From positions 1 through 29,776 of the forward strand of contig JBFFGE010000034.1 in assembly GCA_041557595.1 (NCBI GenBank): DNA of 29,776 nucleotides. Reading direction: 5' to 3'. Below are positions 1 to 8,346 of the stretch, one piece after another. Under the pieces are notes generated by a model. The model had not been told where the DNA came from. It was given only the letters and a program-made list of their open reading frames with translations, and made no database searches. Origin of the DNA: JAOTYV01 sp041557595. Lineage in GTDB: Bacteria; Pseudomonadota; Alphaproteobacteria; UBA8366. The number at the start of each line of letters is the position of its first letter. Position 1 is the first letter of the stretch. A program made the position numbers and the translations under genes.

Positions 1-140
1 AAGCCATTGGCCATTACATCGACGGCTTCTACAATCCCCGTCGACGCCACTCCGCGCTCGGCTATCAATCGCCGATCGCATTCGAGGCCATGACGGCCAA
101 AAATGAGACAATGTCTCTCTACTAAAACCGGGCAAGTCCA
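1..140 (+). mobile_element. IS3-family insertion sequence, right end (partial)
   Basis: Right-hand end of an insertion sequence cut by the window edge. It carries the 3' end of a transposase orfB (stop at 123-125) and then a terminal inverted repeat whose outer end is base 140. Read inward on the minus strand, the repeat starts TGGACTTGCC and matches the repeat beginning at 29660 at about 22 of the first 30 positions. IS3-family elements typically carry TG...CA ends, as here. From base 141 onward an open frame of a membrane protein resumes, so the boundary is well defined. The element and its orientation appear to match the fragment at the right end of the window. Confidence 0.85.
3..125 (+). 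CDS. IS3-family transposase OrfB, C-terminal fragment
   Basis: Forty codons of the C-terminal end of an integrase-type (rve, DDE) transposase. The readable part contains IDGFYNPRRRHSALGYQSP, the classic signature near the end of IS3-family OrfB, where the region around the last catalytic Glu leads into YN-x-RRRHSALGY. The protein ends at TAA 123-125, about 15 bases before the end of the element. The catalytic domain lies outside the window, so activity cannot be judged. Confidence 0.9.
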   Translation, partial: AIGHYIDGFYNPRRRHSALGYQSPIAFEAMTAKNETMSLY

Positions 141-995
141 ATTTTCCTCGGCTGGGCGCTCGTCAGGTATGGACGCGAGATCGTCGCCGAGCGGTTGGCA
201 GCCGGACCGCTGGCGCTGTCATTCTTGTGCATCCTGGTGGGCAAGGCACTATCGGCCCGGCACGTGGCGCTAGCATTGGCCGCCGCCGGGACCAGCCTCA
301 ATCGTATGGCGAGCTATTACGTCTATAGTCTTGCAGATATCTCAAAGTACCTTCCGGGAGGTGTTTGGGGCCTAATTGGCCGCGTCGCCCTCTACCGGGA
401 GATCAATATGCGGCCGCGTGCCATTACGCAGGCGCTTGTAGTTGAGAACGTATGGCTGCTGGCCGGTGCCGCTTGGGTAGGGTTGGCCGCTGGATGCCTT
501 GGGCTTGCAGGCGGCTTTGCCGGGCTAGTTTCTGCCCGGCTGGGTCTTTCGGCCGCGGCGGTCGCGGCATTCGCCTGGCCAGCTGCGCTGTTGGTCCTGT
601 TGCCGCGATTGATGCGGCCGCCGGGTGGTGGACGCACCATTGCCGGCTTCGTCTGCCTGCAGGCATTGATGTGGACGCTGATCGGGATCAGCTTTGCGGT
701 GCTGTTGCCGTACAGCGTTGCTCCATGGTCCCTGGCAGCGGGCCTGCTCACGGCCATCGGCATTTATGATTTTTCCTTTGCGCTCGGTATGGTGGCCTTC
801 TTTGCTCCGAGCGGGATCGGGGTGCGTGAGAGCACGCTCGTCGCAACGCTTGGGCCGGTCCACGGCATCGACCTTCTCATCCAGATTTCGATCATCAACA
901 GGTTCGTCTGGGTGGCGGCCGATATCGTCTTTGCTCTCGTCGCTCGGCTGTTGTGTCGCGAGGCATGGCTCGCTGCCAAGGCCAGGAGTGCATGA
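141..995 (+). CDS. Flippase-like (LPG synthase TM/UPF0104-type) membrane protein, 5'-truncated by IS
   Basis: Polytopic membrane protein of the lysylphosphatidylglycerol-synthase transmembrane / flippase-like family, whose members move or modify lipid-linked substrates in the inner membrane. The recognisable family motif is ISKYLPGGVWGLIGRVALYR, followed by several hydrophobic helices and a typical late segment (FFAPSGIGVRES). The frame is open from base 141, exactly where the IS ends, and reads IFLGWALVRYGREIVAER before a TTG codon at 195. The true N-terminus (probably a few dozen residues with the first helix) was therefore removed by the insertion. TTG 195 is the first possible restart and gives 266 residues. 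The next gene follows with almost no gap, so the two were probably one operon for a glycolipid or glycan. Expression now would depend on the IS. Family call fairly sure, substrate unknown. Confidence 0.75.
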   Translation: MFLGWALVRYGREIVAERLAAGPLALSFLCILVGKALSARHVALALAAAGTSLNRMASYYVYSLADISKYLPGGVWGLIGRVALYREINMRPRAITQALVVENVWLLAGAAWVGLAAGCLGLAGGFAGLVSARLGLSAAAVAAFAWPAALLVLLPRLMRPPGGGRTIAGFVCLQALMWTLIGISFAVLLPYSVAPWSLAAGLLTAIGIYDFSFALGMVAFFAPSGIGVRESTLVATLGPVHGIDLLIQISIINRFVWVAADIVFALVARLLCREAWLAAKARSA

Positions 996-1005
996 GGTTG
1001 CTCGC

Positions 1006-2919
1006 ATGATGGCGCTGTTCCTTGCGCAGGCTGCCGTCGTCTCGGTATTGCTTGGCTTGTGGGGATACGCCAGCCCTCGGACGTTCGGCTTGCCGACGGC
1101 CTCCCGTGTCCTCATCGCGCTGTCGCTGACGCCGCTGGTGCTGGGCGCAATCCCCGTCACAGTAGCAGCTGTCGCACCAGGCGCTCCGCGCGTGGTGTTT
1201 CTGCTCGGGCCTGTTGTGCCCGTTGCCGCATTGTGCTGGTTGATGCGTGGGACTGTTCGAGCCGCACACCGCGAGGCCATCCAGAGCCTCCGCAGATTAC
1301 TGCGCGATCCGGGCCGAATTTTCGCGATACTCATCGTCGTTTTGATCGCTGCCATGCTTTTAGGGCGCATCCTCGCCGGTGCGGACGGCACGCCAATCGG
1401 GCATGATGCGTTGACGTATTTCGCCGAGGCGCGGGCGTTCGCACAAGCGCGCGACATCGCCTTGATTCCTCGTTTCGACTCGCCGCTCGGCCAAGTCGTC
1501 AAGACCCATCCGCACCATTTTTTGTTCCAAGGCTACATCGCCAATGGCCTGATGGCGGCGGGAGATGCGATTGGCCATCCCGACGACTACGTGGCCCGGC
1601 TCGCAGTGCAGGGGGTGCTGTTGTTCGTCATGCTGGGCGTATTGGGGCTGACGCTGGCGGTTGGGCCGGTGTGGACTGTCGCACTCGCTGCGACGCTGAT
1701 CTTCCTGATGGGGGGCTTCGAGTATGTCGCGCGCCAATACAGTCGAGACGCGTTCCGCGTCCTACCATTCGTTGCCATTATTGCCGTCGCCCTGACCGGC
1801 GTCGGCCGGCGCGAGCCACTGCCGCTCGGGCGCGTGGCGCTGTTCGGCGCGCTCGTCGGGGCCAACGTGCTCGTGCATACGGTCAACGTCATGCTGTTGT
1901 CATTTGGCGGCGCGGCGCTCACCCTGCTGGCGGTCATCCGCAGATACACGTGGCGCAACGTGCTCGTACTCGCGCTCGGTAGCGGACCATTCGCGGCAAT
2001 TACCTGCTGGCCTTACGTCAGTGACTACGTGCACCGCGGCAACCTATTGGGTCACGGACTACATTACTTTTTCTATCGCGACACTGTGCTATGGCCTGCT
2101 TTCGCCGATTTCAAGTATTGGATGAAGCCGATTGGCTTTCTCGAGGCGCTGGAGCGATATGGTTCACAGTACGGCATGGCGTTCTCTATCGCGGCGGTGC
2201 TAGCCGCGCTCGTCGTTCTGCCTGGCCTGCGCCGAAGGCAACCGGGACGCGGCAGTGCACTTGGATTCACCTATCTCGTGCTTTATTTCGGGCCGCTAGC
2301 TTTCACCGTTGGCGAGTTGTCGCTGCGGGGCTCAATGGTGAGCAACCTGCGCTATGGAATTCCAATATTGGCCCTCGCACCGGCAGTCATCGCACATGGC
2401 GTGGCGGTAGCACTTTTCACTCTGCGCATCCGATACCGTTTCTTCTGGCTGCGGCCGCGATTGATAACCGCGTTTCTGGCCATCGCCCTCGCTGCAGTCT
2501 CGACATGGAGCATTGGCACCTGGCATCTCTACAACAACCAACGAACGACGCGGTATCTCGATCGGCAGGAGCTGTTTGTCTCGCGCCTCGCCGACAGTCT
2601 GCCGCCTGGGGCGCGTTGGGTGACCGACCGCTATACGGTTGCCTATTTCGCCCACCGGGTTCCGATATTCTTTTACACGGACGAGGGACAGCCATTTCTG
2701 AAGGCGCGCAACACTACCGAGGTCTGGTCGCTCATCGAGAAGTACAACATCCGCATGGTCGCCCTCTATAGAAAATCGCCCGGCTGGTGGCCGAAAACTT
2801 CGCTTTACCAAGCGCTAACCCATTCGACGGGTGTACGCTGGATCAACTCGGAGTCGTGGAAGATATTCCTCATCGACGAACTGCCGGGTGCAACAACGCC
2901 GCGGCGGATCAAGGAGTAA
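1006..2919 (+). CDS. Polytopic membrane protein, GT-C/PMT-type glycosyltransferase-like
   Basis: A 637-residue integral membrane protein with roughly a dozen hydrophobic segments and a soluble C-terminal domain of about 120 residues. An early loop reads GHDALTYFAEARAFA, resembling the first periplasmic loop of GT-C (PMT/ArnT-like) transferases with its acidic residue and Tyr. The C-terminal part (LPPGARWVTDR..., IEKYNIRMVALYR) also resembles the terminal domain of such enzymes. I chose ATG 1006, which has TGAGG eight bases upstream; GTG 988 would overlap the preceding gene and ATG 1009 is also possible. The coupling to a flippase-like gene suggests transfer of a lipid-linked sugar. The glycosyltransferase assignment is an inference from topology and weak motifs; no decisive catalytic motif was identified. 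Confidence 0.55.
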   Translation: MMALFLAQAAVVSVLLGLWGYASPRTFGLPTASRVLIALSLTPLVLGAIPVTVAAVAPGAPRVVFLLGPVVPVAALCWLMRGTVRAAHREAIQSLRRLLRDPGRIFAILIVVLIAAMLLGRILAGADGTPIGHDALTYFAEARAFAQARDIALIPRFDSPLGQVVKTHPHHFLFQGYIANGLMAAGDAIGHPDDYVARLAVQGVLLFVMLGVLGLTLAVGPVWTVALAATLIFLMGGFEYVARQYSRDAFRVLPFVAIIAVALTGVGRREPLPLGRVALFGALVGANVLVHTVNVMLLSFGGAALTLLAVIRRYTWRNVLVLALGSGPFAAITCWPYVSDYVHRGNLLGHGLHYFFYRDTVLWPAFADFKYWMKPIGFLEALERYGSQYGMAFSIAAVLAALVVLPGLRRRQPGRGSALGFTYLVLYFGPLAFTVGELSLRGSMVSNLRYGIPILALAPAVIAHGVAVALFTLRIRYRFFWLRPRLITAFLAIALAAVSTWSIGTWHLYNNQRTTRYLDRQELFVSRLADSLPPGARWVTDRYTVAYFAHRVPIFFYTDEGQPFLKARNTTEVWSLIEKYNIRMVALYRKSPGWWPKTSLYQALTHSTGVRWINSESWKIFLIDELPGATTPRRIKE

Positions 2920-2984
2920 GACATAGTCATGTTGGGGCGCGCTCTGATTCACAACCGGCTTTGACGGATCGCGCCGAAATGGTT

Positions 2985-3323
2985 TCAATCCGGGCGAAAG
3001 AGTCCGGAAAGAATTTCGGTACCATCGTTTAGGATGCGGACGCTTTCGCCGTCATCCGCCGAGGGAACCGGAATGCCGCCGCTCTCAAGACGAAATTGCC
3101 CGCCGCCCCGCGTGATGTCGAATGTGGCGACCGCGCGATCGGCGAAATACACCGTTACCGTCGTGCCATCGGCCAGGTCGAGGCCCCGCGTGCGCACGGT
3201 GAGTTTTTCGCTGCCGTCGGCATACCATTTGCGCTCGACCTTGCCGCGCCCTGCGCCGCCATCGCGCGGGCGAAGCTTCGCTTCGAGTTCGAGAGTGACG
3301 CGCCTTGCCGGAAAACCGAACAT
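2985..3323 (-). CDS. Hypothetical protein, small and probably beta-rich
   Basis: A 112-residue protein that I do not recognise. It has no signal peptide, membrane segment or Cys. The sequence alternates short hydrophobic and Gly/Asp-turn segments (LADGTTVTVYFADRAVATFDI, ending SGLFRPD), which suggests a small beta-sandwich or barrel. The start is supported by an AGGA motif about six bases upstream of the ATG at 3323. It converges with the membrane-protein gene ending at 2919 and diverges from the SDR gene at 3490. It is likely real because the reading frame is clean and has its own ribosome binding site. Function unknown. Confidence 0.55.
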   Translation of the reverse strand: MFGFPARRVTLELEAKLRPRDGGAGRGKVERKWYADGSEKLTVRTRGLDLADGTTVTVYFADRAVATFDITRGGGQFRLESGGIPVPSADDGESVRILNDGTEILSGLFRPD

Positions 3324-3489
3324 GCCATTCCTAATTCGCGGCCGGATGCACCAACGCTAGCGCCAAAAGGTTAAGGTGGCGTTGCCGCGCCCGCTCGGGT
3401 CTCGGCGAGGCTCGACAGGCGCAGCCGGGAATGATTGAGTGAGTGCGGCGGCAAAATATGATTTCACAGAAGACGAAGAGGAATTGGAA

Positions 3490-4248
3490 ATGGCGGCGCA
3501 AAACAAGGTGGCAATCGTAACAGGGGCAGGAAGCGGAATAGGTCGATATTCGGCGATCGCGCTGTTGCATGCCGGGTATTCGGTCGCGCTGGCCGGGCGA
3601 CGCCTGGAGCCGTTGCAGAAAAGCGTGGCCGAGGCGGGCGACGACGGTGTGCGGGCGCTGCCGGTGTCGACCGATGTCGGCGATGCCGCATCGGTGACCG
3701 CGCTGTTCGCCACGACGAAGGAACGTTTCGGCCGTCTCGACGTGCTGTTCAACAATGCGGGCACCGGCGCGCCGCCGGTCCCGTTCGAGGATCTGACCGA
3801 CGCCCAATGGCAATCGGTGGTCGACGTCAATTTGACGGGATCGTTTCTGTGCGCGCGCGAAGCGTTCCGGATGATGAAAGATCAATCGCCGAAGGGCGGA
3901 CGCATCATCAACAACGGATCGATTTCCGCGCACGCGCCGCGGCCGAATTCGGCGCCCTATACCGCGACCAAGCACGCGATCACCGGGCTCACCAAGGCGC
4001 TATCGCTGGATGGCCGCAAATACGACATCGCCTGCGGTCAAATAGACATCGGCAATGCGGCGACTCCCATGACCGAACGGATGACCAAGGGCGTGCCGCA
4101 GGCGAACGGGTCGGTCGAGGTGGAACCTCGAATGGATGTCGAGGCGGTGGCGCGCGCGGTCGTTCACATGTCCGAGCTGCCGCTCGAAGCGAACATTCAA
4201 TTCATGACGATCATGGCGACCAAGATGCCGTTCGTCGGGCGCGGATAG
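3490..4248 (+). CDS. SDR-family NAD(P)-dependent oxidoreductase
   Basis: Classical short-chain dehydrogenase/reductase of 252 residues, the usual length. It has the cofactor-binding TGAGSGIG at residues 11-18, NNAG at 88-91, a Ser in NNGSISA near 144-146 and the catalytic pair Tyr157 and Lys161 in YTATK. An Arg pair after the second beta strand (GRRLE, residues 36-40) favours NADP(H), which is an inference. The ATG at 3490 is preceded by AGAGGA at a normal distance; a GTG at 3439 in the same frame would add 17 charged residues that family members normally lack. The gene stands alone between minus-strand genes, so its substrate cannot be inferred from context. Confidence 0.88.
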   Translation: MAAQNKVAIVTGAGSGIGRYSAIALLHAGYSVALAGRRLEPLQKSVAEAGDDGVRALPVSTDVGDAASVTALFATTKERFGRLDVLFNNAGTGAPPVPFEDLTDAQWQSVVDVNLTGSFLCAREAFRMMKDQSPKGGRIINNGSISAHAPRPNSAPYTATKHAITGLTKALSLDGRKYDIACGQIDIGNAATPMTERMTKGVPQANGSVEVEPRMDVEAVARAVVHMSELPLEANIQFMTIMATKMPFVGRG

Positions 4249-4276
4249 GATAACGGCGCTTTGCGCGGCCTGAGGA

Positions 4277-5746
4277 CTACCGGCGCCGGCCGCCCTTGAA
4301 GATCGATCCCAACACGCCGCGGATGATCTCGCGGCCGAGCGTGGTGCCGATCGACCGCAAGACGCTTTTCACCAGCGCTTCCGTCGGCGTCTGCCGCTGG
4401 CGGCCCTTTTTTTCCGCAGCTTCGGGTTCTTGCGCCGCCGCCTCTGCCGCCGATGTCGCCGCCTTTTCCGCCCGTTTCTGCAACAATTCGTAGGCGGATT
4501 CGCGGTCGAGTTCGCGGTCGTAGCGTCCGGCGAGCGGGCTGGCGGCCATCACGCCGTCGCGTTCGCTCTGGGTCGCCGGTCCGATCCGCGACGCCGGCGG
4601 TCGGATGCGCGTTCGATCGACGATGCCGGGCGCGCCCTTGGCGTCCAGGGTGGAGACCAGCGCTTCGCCGACTTCGAGCTGGGTGATCGCTTCTTCCGCG
4701 TCGAACGCGGGATTCTGCCGGAAGGTCTGGGCCGCGGCGCGGACCGCCTTCTGGTCGCGCGGCGTGAAGGCGCGAAGCGCATGCTGTAGTCGGTTGCCGA
4801 GTTGCCCCAGCACCTCGTCGGGGATGTCGAGCGGATTTTGCGTCACGAAGTAGACGCCGACGCCCTTCGACCGGATCAGGCGGACGACCTGTTCCACTTT
4901 ATCGACCAAGACCTTCGGTGCATCGTCGAACAAAAGATGCGCTTCGTCGAAGAAGAAGACCAGTTTCGGGCGGTCCGGGTCGCCGATTTCCGGCAGTTCC
5001 TCGAACAGCTCCGACAGCAGCCACAGCAGGAACGTCGCGTAGAGTTTGGGATTGTTGATCAGGCGGTCGGCAGCCAGCACATTGACGATGCCATGCCCGG
5101 AACGGTCGGTGCGCAGGAAATCGTGTAGATCCAGCGCGGGCTCGCCGAAAAACGTCTCGGCGTCCTGTTGATCAAGGACCAGCAGCCGACGCTGAATGGC
5201 GCCGACCGACTGTTTGCTGACGTTGCCGTATGTCGTCGTCAACGTTGCGGCGCTGTCCGCGACGAATGTCAGCAGCGCGCGCAGATCCTTTAGATCGAGC
5301 AGCAGCAAGCCTTCGTCATCGGCAACCTGGAACGCGATATTCAATACGCCTTCCTGGGTGTCGTTGAGGTTCAGCAGCCGGGACAGGAGCACCGGACCCA
5401 TCTCGGAAATGGTCGCCCGCAAGGGATGGCCCTTTTCGCCGAACAGGTCCCAGAACACCGTCGGGCAGGCGGCCCCCGCATAATTTGAAACGCCGATGCT
5501 GTCGGCCCGCTTGGTCAGCCTTTCGTTGAGCGCTGCCGCCTGGCAGATACCCGACAGGTCGCCCTTTACGTCGGAGACGAACACCGGCACGCCGTGTCGC
5601 GAAAATCCCTCCGCCAGAACCTGAAGCGTCACCGTCTTGCCGGTCCCCGTCGCCCCGCTGATCAGCCCGTGCCGATTGGCGAGCGCGAGCAGGAGCGATT
5701 GCGGCGTCGCCCCTTTGCCGATCAGGATTTCGGAATCGTTGGTCAT
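4277..5746 (-). CDS. DUF853 / HerA-like ATPase (YjgR family)
   Basis: ATPase of the HerA/FtsK superfamily, DUF853 (YjgR-like) branch, 489 residues against about 500 in the family. Walker A is GATGTGKT at residues 31-38 and Walker B is KLVFFFDEAH at 261-270. An Ala/Glu-rich, possibly coiled segment lies near residues 430-460. The C-terminal end (REIIRGVLGSIFKGGRRR) matches the conserved tail of DUF853 proteins. ATG 5746 is chosen because AGGGAG lies eight bases upstream and the protein then begins at the conserved ILIGKG segment; the open frame upstream to 5911 looks like noncoding sequence. The physiological role of YjgR proteins is not settled; a DNA-associated motor function is inferred from the superfamily. 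Confidence 0.9.
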   Translation of the reverse strand: MTNDSEILIGKGATPQSLLLALANRHGLISGATGTGKTVTLQVLAEGFSRHGVPVFVSDVKGDLSGICQAAALNERLTKRADSIGVSNYAGAACPTVFWDLFGEKGHPLRATISEMGPVLLSRLLNLNDTQEGVLNIAFQVADDEGLLLLDLKDLRALLTFVADSAATLTTTYGNVSKQSVGAIQRRLLVLDQQDAETFFGEPALDLHDFLRTDRSGHGIVNVLAADRLINNPKLYATFLLWLLSELFEELPEIGDPDRPKLVFFFDEAHLLFDDAPKVLVDKVEQVVRLIRSKGVGVYFVTQNPLDIPDEVLGQLGNRLQHALRAFTPRDQKAVRAAAQTFRQNPAFDAEEAITQLEVGEALVSTLDAKGAPGIVDRTRIRPPASRIGPATQSERDGVMAASPLAGRYDRELDRESAYELLQKRAEKAATSAAEAAAQEPEAAEKKGRQRQTPTEALVKSVLRSIGTTLGREIIRGVLGSIFKGGRRR

Positions 5747-5938
5747 CAAATTGCTCCCTGGGCTGGATTCTTTGTTGGATTGGGCCGGCGCGAATGAATT
5801 GCACCGTCTTACCATGGTCGCATAAAGGACGCGACGGGCGCGGTCGATGGTGTAAGATATTGGTACGGTCTTTATCGACGGGCCGAAAAGATCGTATTCG
5901 CCTCGGCCCATACTGCGAATTTATGGGAGGAGCGATCG

Positions 5939-6730
5939 ATGCACAGACTACTCATGGCGGGAATTTTCCTGGCGGCATTGCCGATGACGGGCGCGGTTGC
6001 CGCGCCGCAGGCGCTTGGCCTGTTGGCCACCGGCAAGACGCCGGTCGAGCTGAAATGCCTCGATGGCGTCTGCAGCGCCGAGTTTTCGGCGTTTTGTTTG
6101 CAGCAGGATCGCACCGTTCCGAAAAACGGCACCGCATATCGTCAGACCGAAGGATCCAGGCTTCGCCTCGTCCTCACCGACGCTGCCGGAACGCAGCGCG
6201 CGGTCCCGGCGTCCGGGTTGAAGATCCGCAGTGTCCGCGGGTTTGCCGCGGTGGTCGTCAGCGTTCCCGAGGCGACCGTGAAGAAAGCGGGCGCCAAGCG
6301 GGTTGCCCTTTCGGTCGCCGAACCGGCGGTGCTCGCGCCGCATCCGGTTGCCGACGATCGGACGCCGCAGACTGCCGGCGATCTGGTCGCCGCGGCGAAA
6401 CAATTGCGTCGCATCGGAACGGCGCCGATCGAGGACGGCAGCGCCTTCTCGCACGCCTTCCGGGGCATGATGGCGATGATCAACACCTTGCCGGACGAGC
6501 CGGAGGCGCTCGGTTCGGGGGGCGGCGATCTGGCGCGACAGGTGTTGAAGCGCCGGACGATGCCGGCGGAGGCGCGCGCTTTCACCGCCGAACGGCTGGA
6601 ATATTGCGAGGTGCAGGCCGCGGGCGCCCTTGTCGTGGGCGGTTTGCGGGCGTGTTTGCAGCGGCAACACGATTCGCTGGTGGGGTCCCTCAACCGGAAT
6701 TACTGGAAGGCGTCGAAACCGGGCAGCTGA
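5939..6730 (+). CDS. Hypothetical secreted protein
   Basis: A 263-residue protein with a clear Sec signal peptide (MHRLLMAGIFLAALPMTGAVA, cleavage likely near Ala-Ala-Pro at 21-23), so probably periplasmic. The mature part contains four Cys in two groups: three near the N-terminus (in LKCLDGVCS and FCLQQ) and one or more near the C-terminus (EYCEV, RACLQ), suggesting disulfides. I recognise no family. The ribosome binding site GGGAGGAG lies seven to eight bases upstream of the ATG. It is followed 35 bases later by a Sel1-repeat protein, and the two may be co-transcribed and act together in the envelope. It is divergent from the DUF853 gene. Confidence 0.7.
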   Translation: MHRLLMAGIFLAALPMTGAVAAPQALGLLATGKTPVELKCLDGVCSAEFSAFCLQQDRTVPKNGTAYRQTEGSRLRLVLTDAAGTQRAVPASGLKIRSVRGFAAVVVSVPEATVKKAGAKRVALSVAEPAVLAPHPVADDRTPQTAGDLVAAAKQLRRIGTAPIEDGSAFSHAFRGMMAMINTLPDEPEALGSGGGDLARQVLKRRTMPAEARAFTAERLEYCEVQAAGALVVGGLRACLQRQHDSLVGSLNRNYWKASKPGS

Positions 6731-6765
6731 CGTCTCCACTGTCGCTATCCCGCAGGCCCGCTAGG

Positions 6766-7356
6766 ATGATCGGCGCTTACTCTTATCGATGCGCGGCGGC
6801 GGGCGTTCTCTTGCTGCTGTTCGGCGCGCCGCCGGCGTTTGCCGGAATGGCCGAGGCGATGGCGGCCTATCGGCAAGCGGATTACGCCGACGCGGCGCGG
6901 CACCTGCAGCCACTTGCCGAAGGCGGCGAGGCGAAGGCGCAATTCTGGCTTGGTCGCCTCTATGCGCGTGGCCACGGCGTGCCGAAGGATCATCGTGCCG
7001 CCATGCTTTGGTTTGAGCGCGCCGGCGGGCAAGGCCACGCGATGGCGCAACTCAGCCTCGGGGTGATGTACGAAAAAGGCTTTAGCCGGAAGCACGGTTA
7101 CGGAGCGGCGATGGCGTGGTATCGCAAGGCCGCTTTGCAGGGAAACGCGGCGGCGCAATTCAATCTCGGGCGCATGTACCGTCTCGGCCACGGCGTCCTG
7201 CAGGATTTCGTGCAGGCCTATAAGTGGTTTGCGCTCGCCGCCGCCGGGGGAAACGAAACCGCTCGGCGGTGGCGCGACAAGGCCGCGCAGCTGATGGGGC
7301 CAGCGGAGCTTGCCAGGGCGAAAGCCCTGGTGCGCGACGGGCAGTCCACCCGATAG
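6766..7356 (+). CDS. Sel1-repeat (TPR-like) exported protein
   Basis: A 196-residue exported protein with an N-terminal signal sequence (hydrophobic AAAGVLLLLFGAPPAFA) and about three Sel1-like repeats. The repeat cores are AKAQFWLGRLYARGHGV, AMAQLSLGVMYEKGFSR and AAAQFNLGRMYRLGHGV, each followed by an AMxWF/Y or YKWF helix. Sel1 repeats form alpha-solenoid scaffolds for protein-protein contacts. The ATG at 6766 directly precedes the signal peptide; the ribosome binding site is weak (CTAGG is almost adjacent to the ATG), and the gene lies 35 bases after the secreted hypothetical gene, so it may depend on translation of its neighbour. The partner protein is unknown. Confidence 0.8.
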   Translation: MIGAYSYRCAAAGVLLLLFGAPPAFAGMAEAMAAYRQADYADAARHLQPLAEGGEAKAQFWLGRLYARGHGVPKDHRAAMLWFERAGGQGHAMAQLSLGVMYEKGFSRKHGYGAAMAWYRKAALQGNAAAQFNLGRMYRLGHGVLQDFVQAYKWFALAAAGGNETARRWRDKAAQLMGPAELARAKALVRDGQSTR

Positions 7357-7382
7357 GCGCGGATCGACCCCGGAATCAGGGC

Positions 7383-7414
7383 AAAAAAATCGCCGCGCTG
7401 TGAAGGGCGGCGAT
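7383..7414 (-). terminator. Intrinsic terminator of the btu-tonB operon
   Basis: On the minus strand a perfect 8-bp stem (ATCGCCGC at 7389-7396 pairing with GCGGCGAT at 7407-7414) with a 10-nt loop is followed directly by a run of seven T (the A run at 7383-7389 on the plus strand). This is a textbook rho-independent terminator reading leftward, about 160 bases after the tonB stop codon. On the plus strand no T run follows the hairpin, so it should not stop transcription from the Sel1 gene. Confidence 0.75.
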
Positions 7415-7575
7415 CAAGGAAGAGGAGGTATCGCGGATAAGAAATGGTGCTTGTGTTATAGCGCCCGCGCCGGACCCCGGCAGTGACGGGGCTCACGCCG
7501 GGCGCAATATCACGGTTTCGTGATCGACGGGGCGCATTTTTTTGCCCGGAGTGGCGCGGACCCCTCGCCGTGACA

Positions 7576-8346
7576 TCAACGCAGGCTGAACCGGATGGGC
7601 ACCGTTACCAGCGCGGTAACGGCTTTATTCCCCCGCCGGGCCGGCAGAAAGCGCCAGCGCGCCACCGCGTGCCGGGCGGCGTCGTCGAGGCTGCGAGACC
7701 CGCTGGAACGGTCGATCACGACCCGTCCGGCGGTTCCATCCGGTAATACCTCCACCTTTAGAAAGACCTGTCCTTCCTGCCCGCGCCGCCGCGCGATAAA
7801 GGGGTAGGCCGGCTTCGGATTGTCGCCGCGGGGGGAGGCCCCACGGTCGCCGGCGCCGCTGTGCGCGCCCGGCTTCAAGGTCGCGCGGATCAGGCCGTCC
7901 GGCGGACCGGCGTCGTGCGGTGGCGGGGCGTGCGGCATGGGTGAGGGCAATCGCGTGACGGATAGCGGTTTGTCGAGCGGCACTCCCGTATCGGCGAGAT
8001 GCAAGGGTTTGCGCCGGGCACGGGGCGGAATTGCCCGCACAGCTGGTAATTGCGATATATTTTTCTCTGAAATGGCCGGCGAACGTTTTGCATGCCGGGC
8101 CGGTCGTTCGGGCGCTCCCGGCGCGCTCTTTGGCGCGGGCGCGGGCCGCGTCGCGGGCGCCGGCCCCGGGTGAGCTTTCGGCCCCTCGACGACGATTTCG
8201 ACGGCGATAATGCCGCCGGGCCGGGGCGCCGCCGGCGCTCCATCGTCGGTGTCGATGAACGCGGCGATCAGGGCGGCATGTGCCGCCAGCGAAAACAGCA
8301 AGGCCAGCGGCAATGGCGCGGCGCGCAAGGCGTTGAACGGTCTCAT
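7576..8346 (-). CDS. tonB: Energy transducer TonB
   Basis: A 256-residue TonB-family protein that couples inner-membrane proton motive force to outer-membrane receptors. It has one N-terminal membrane anchor (LPLALLFSLAAHAALIAAFI), a long Pro/Ala/Arg-rich periplasmic spacer and a C-terminal TonB domain. In that domain the conserved elements are NPKPAYPFIARRRGQEG, then VEVLPDG, SSGSRSLDDAA and WRFLPARRG. Its ATG overlaps the stop of the ATPase gene by four bases, so it is the last gene of the cobalamin-uptake operon and probably a transducer dedicated to the BtuB-type receptor. No exbB or exbD is present in the window, so the proton-channel partners must be encoded elsewhere. Confidence 0.9.
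   Translation of the reverse strand: MRPFNALRAAPLPLALLFSLAAHAALIAAFIDTDDGAPAAPRPGGIIAVEIVVEGPKAHPGPAPATRPAPAPKSAPGAPERPARHAKRSPAISEKNISQLPAVRAIPPRARRKPLHLADTGVPLDKPLSVTRLPSPMPHAPPPHDAGPPDGLIRATLKPGAHSGAGDRGASPRGDNPKPAYPFIARRRGQEGQVFLKVEVLPDGTAGRVVIDRSSGSRSLDDAARHAVARWRFLPARRGNKAVTALVTVPIRFSLR

Noticed and set aside
694..1005. N-terminal extension of the GT-C-like membrane protein
   Set aside because: It would overlap the flippase-like gene by about 300 bases and reads as Arg/Ser-rich noncoding translation. ATG 1006 fits the gene junction.
7510..7545. Plus-strand terminator after the Sel1 gene (TCACG/CGTGA hairpin with a downstream T run)
   Set aside because: The hairpin is weak and separated from the T run by about 15 bases, so it does not form a proper intrinsic terminator.
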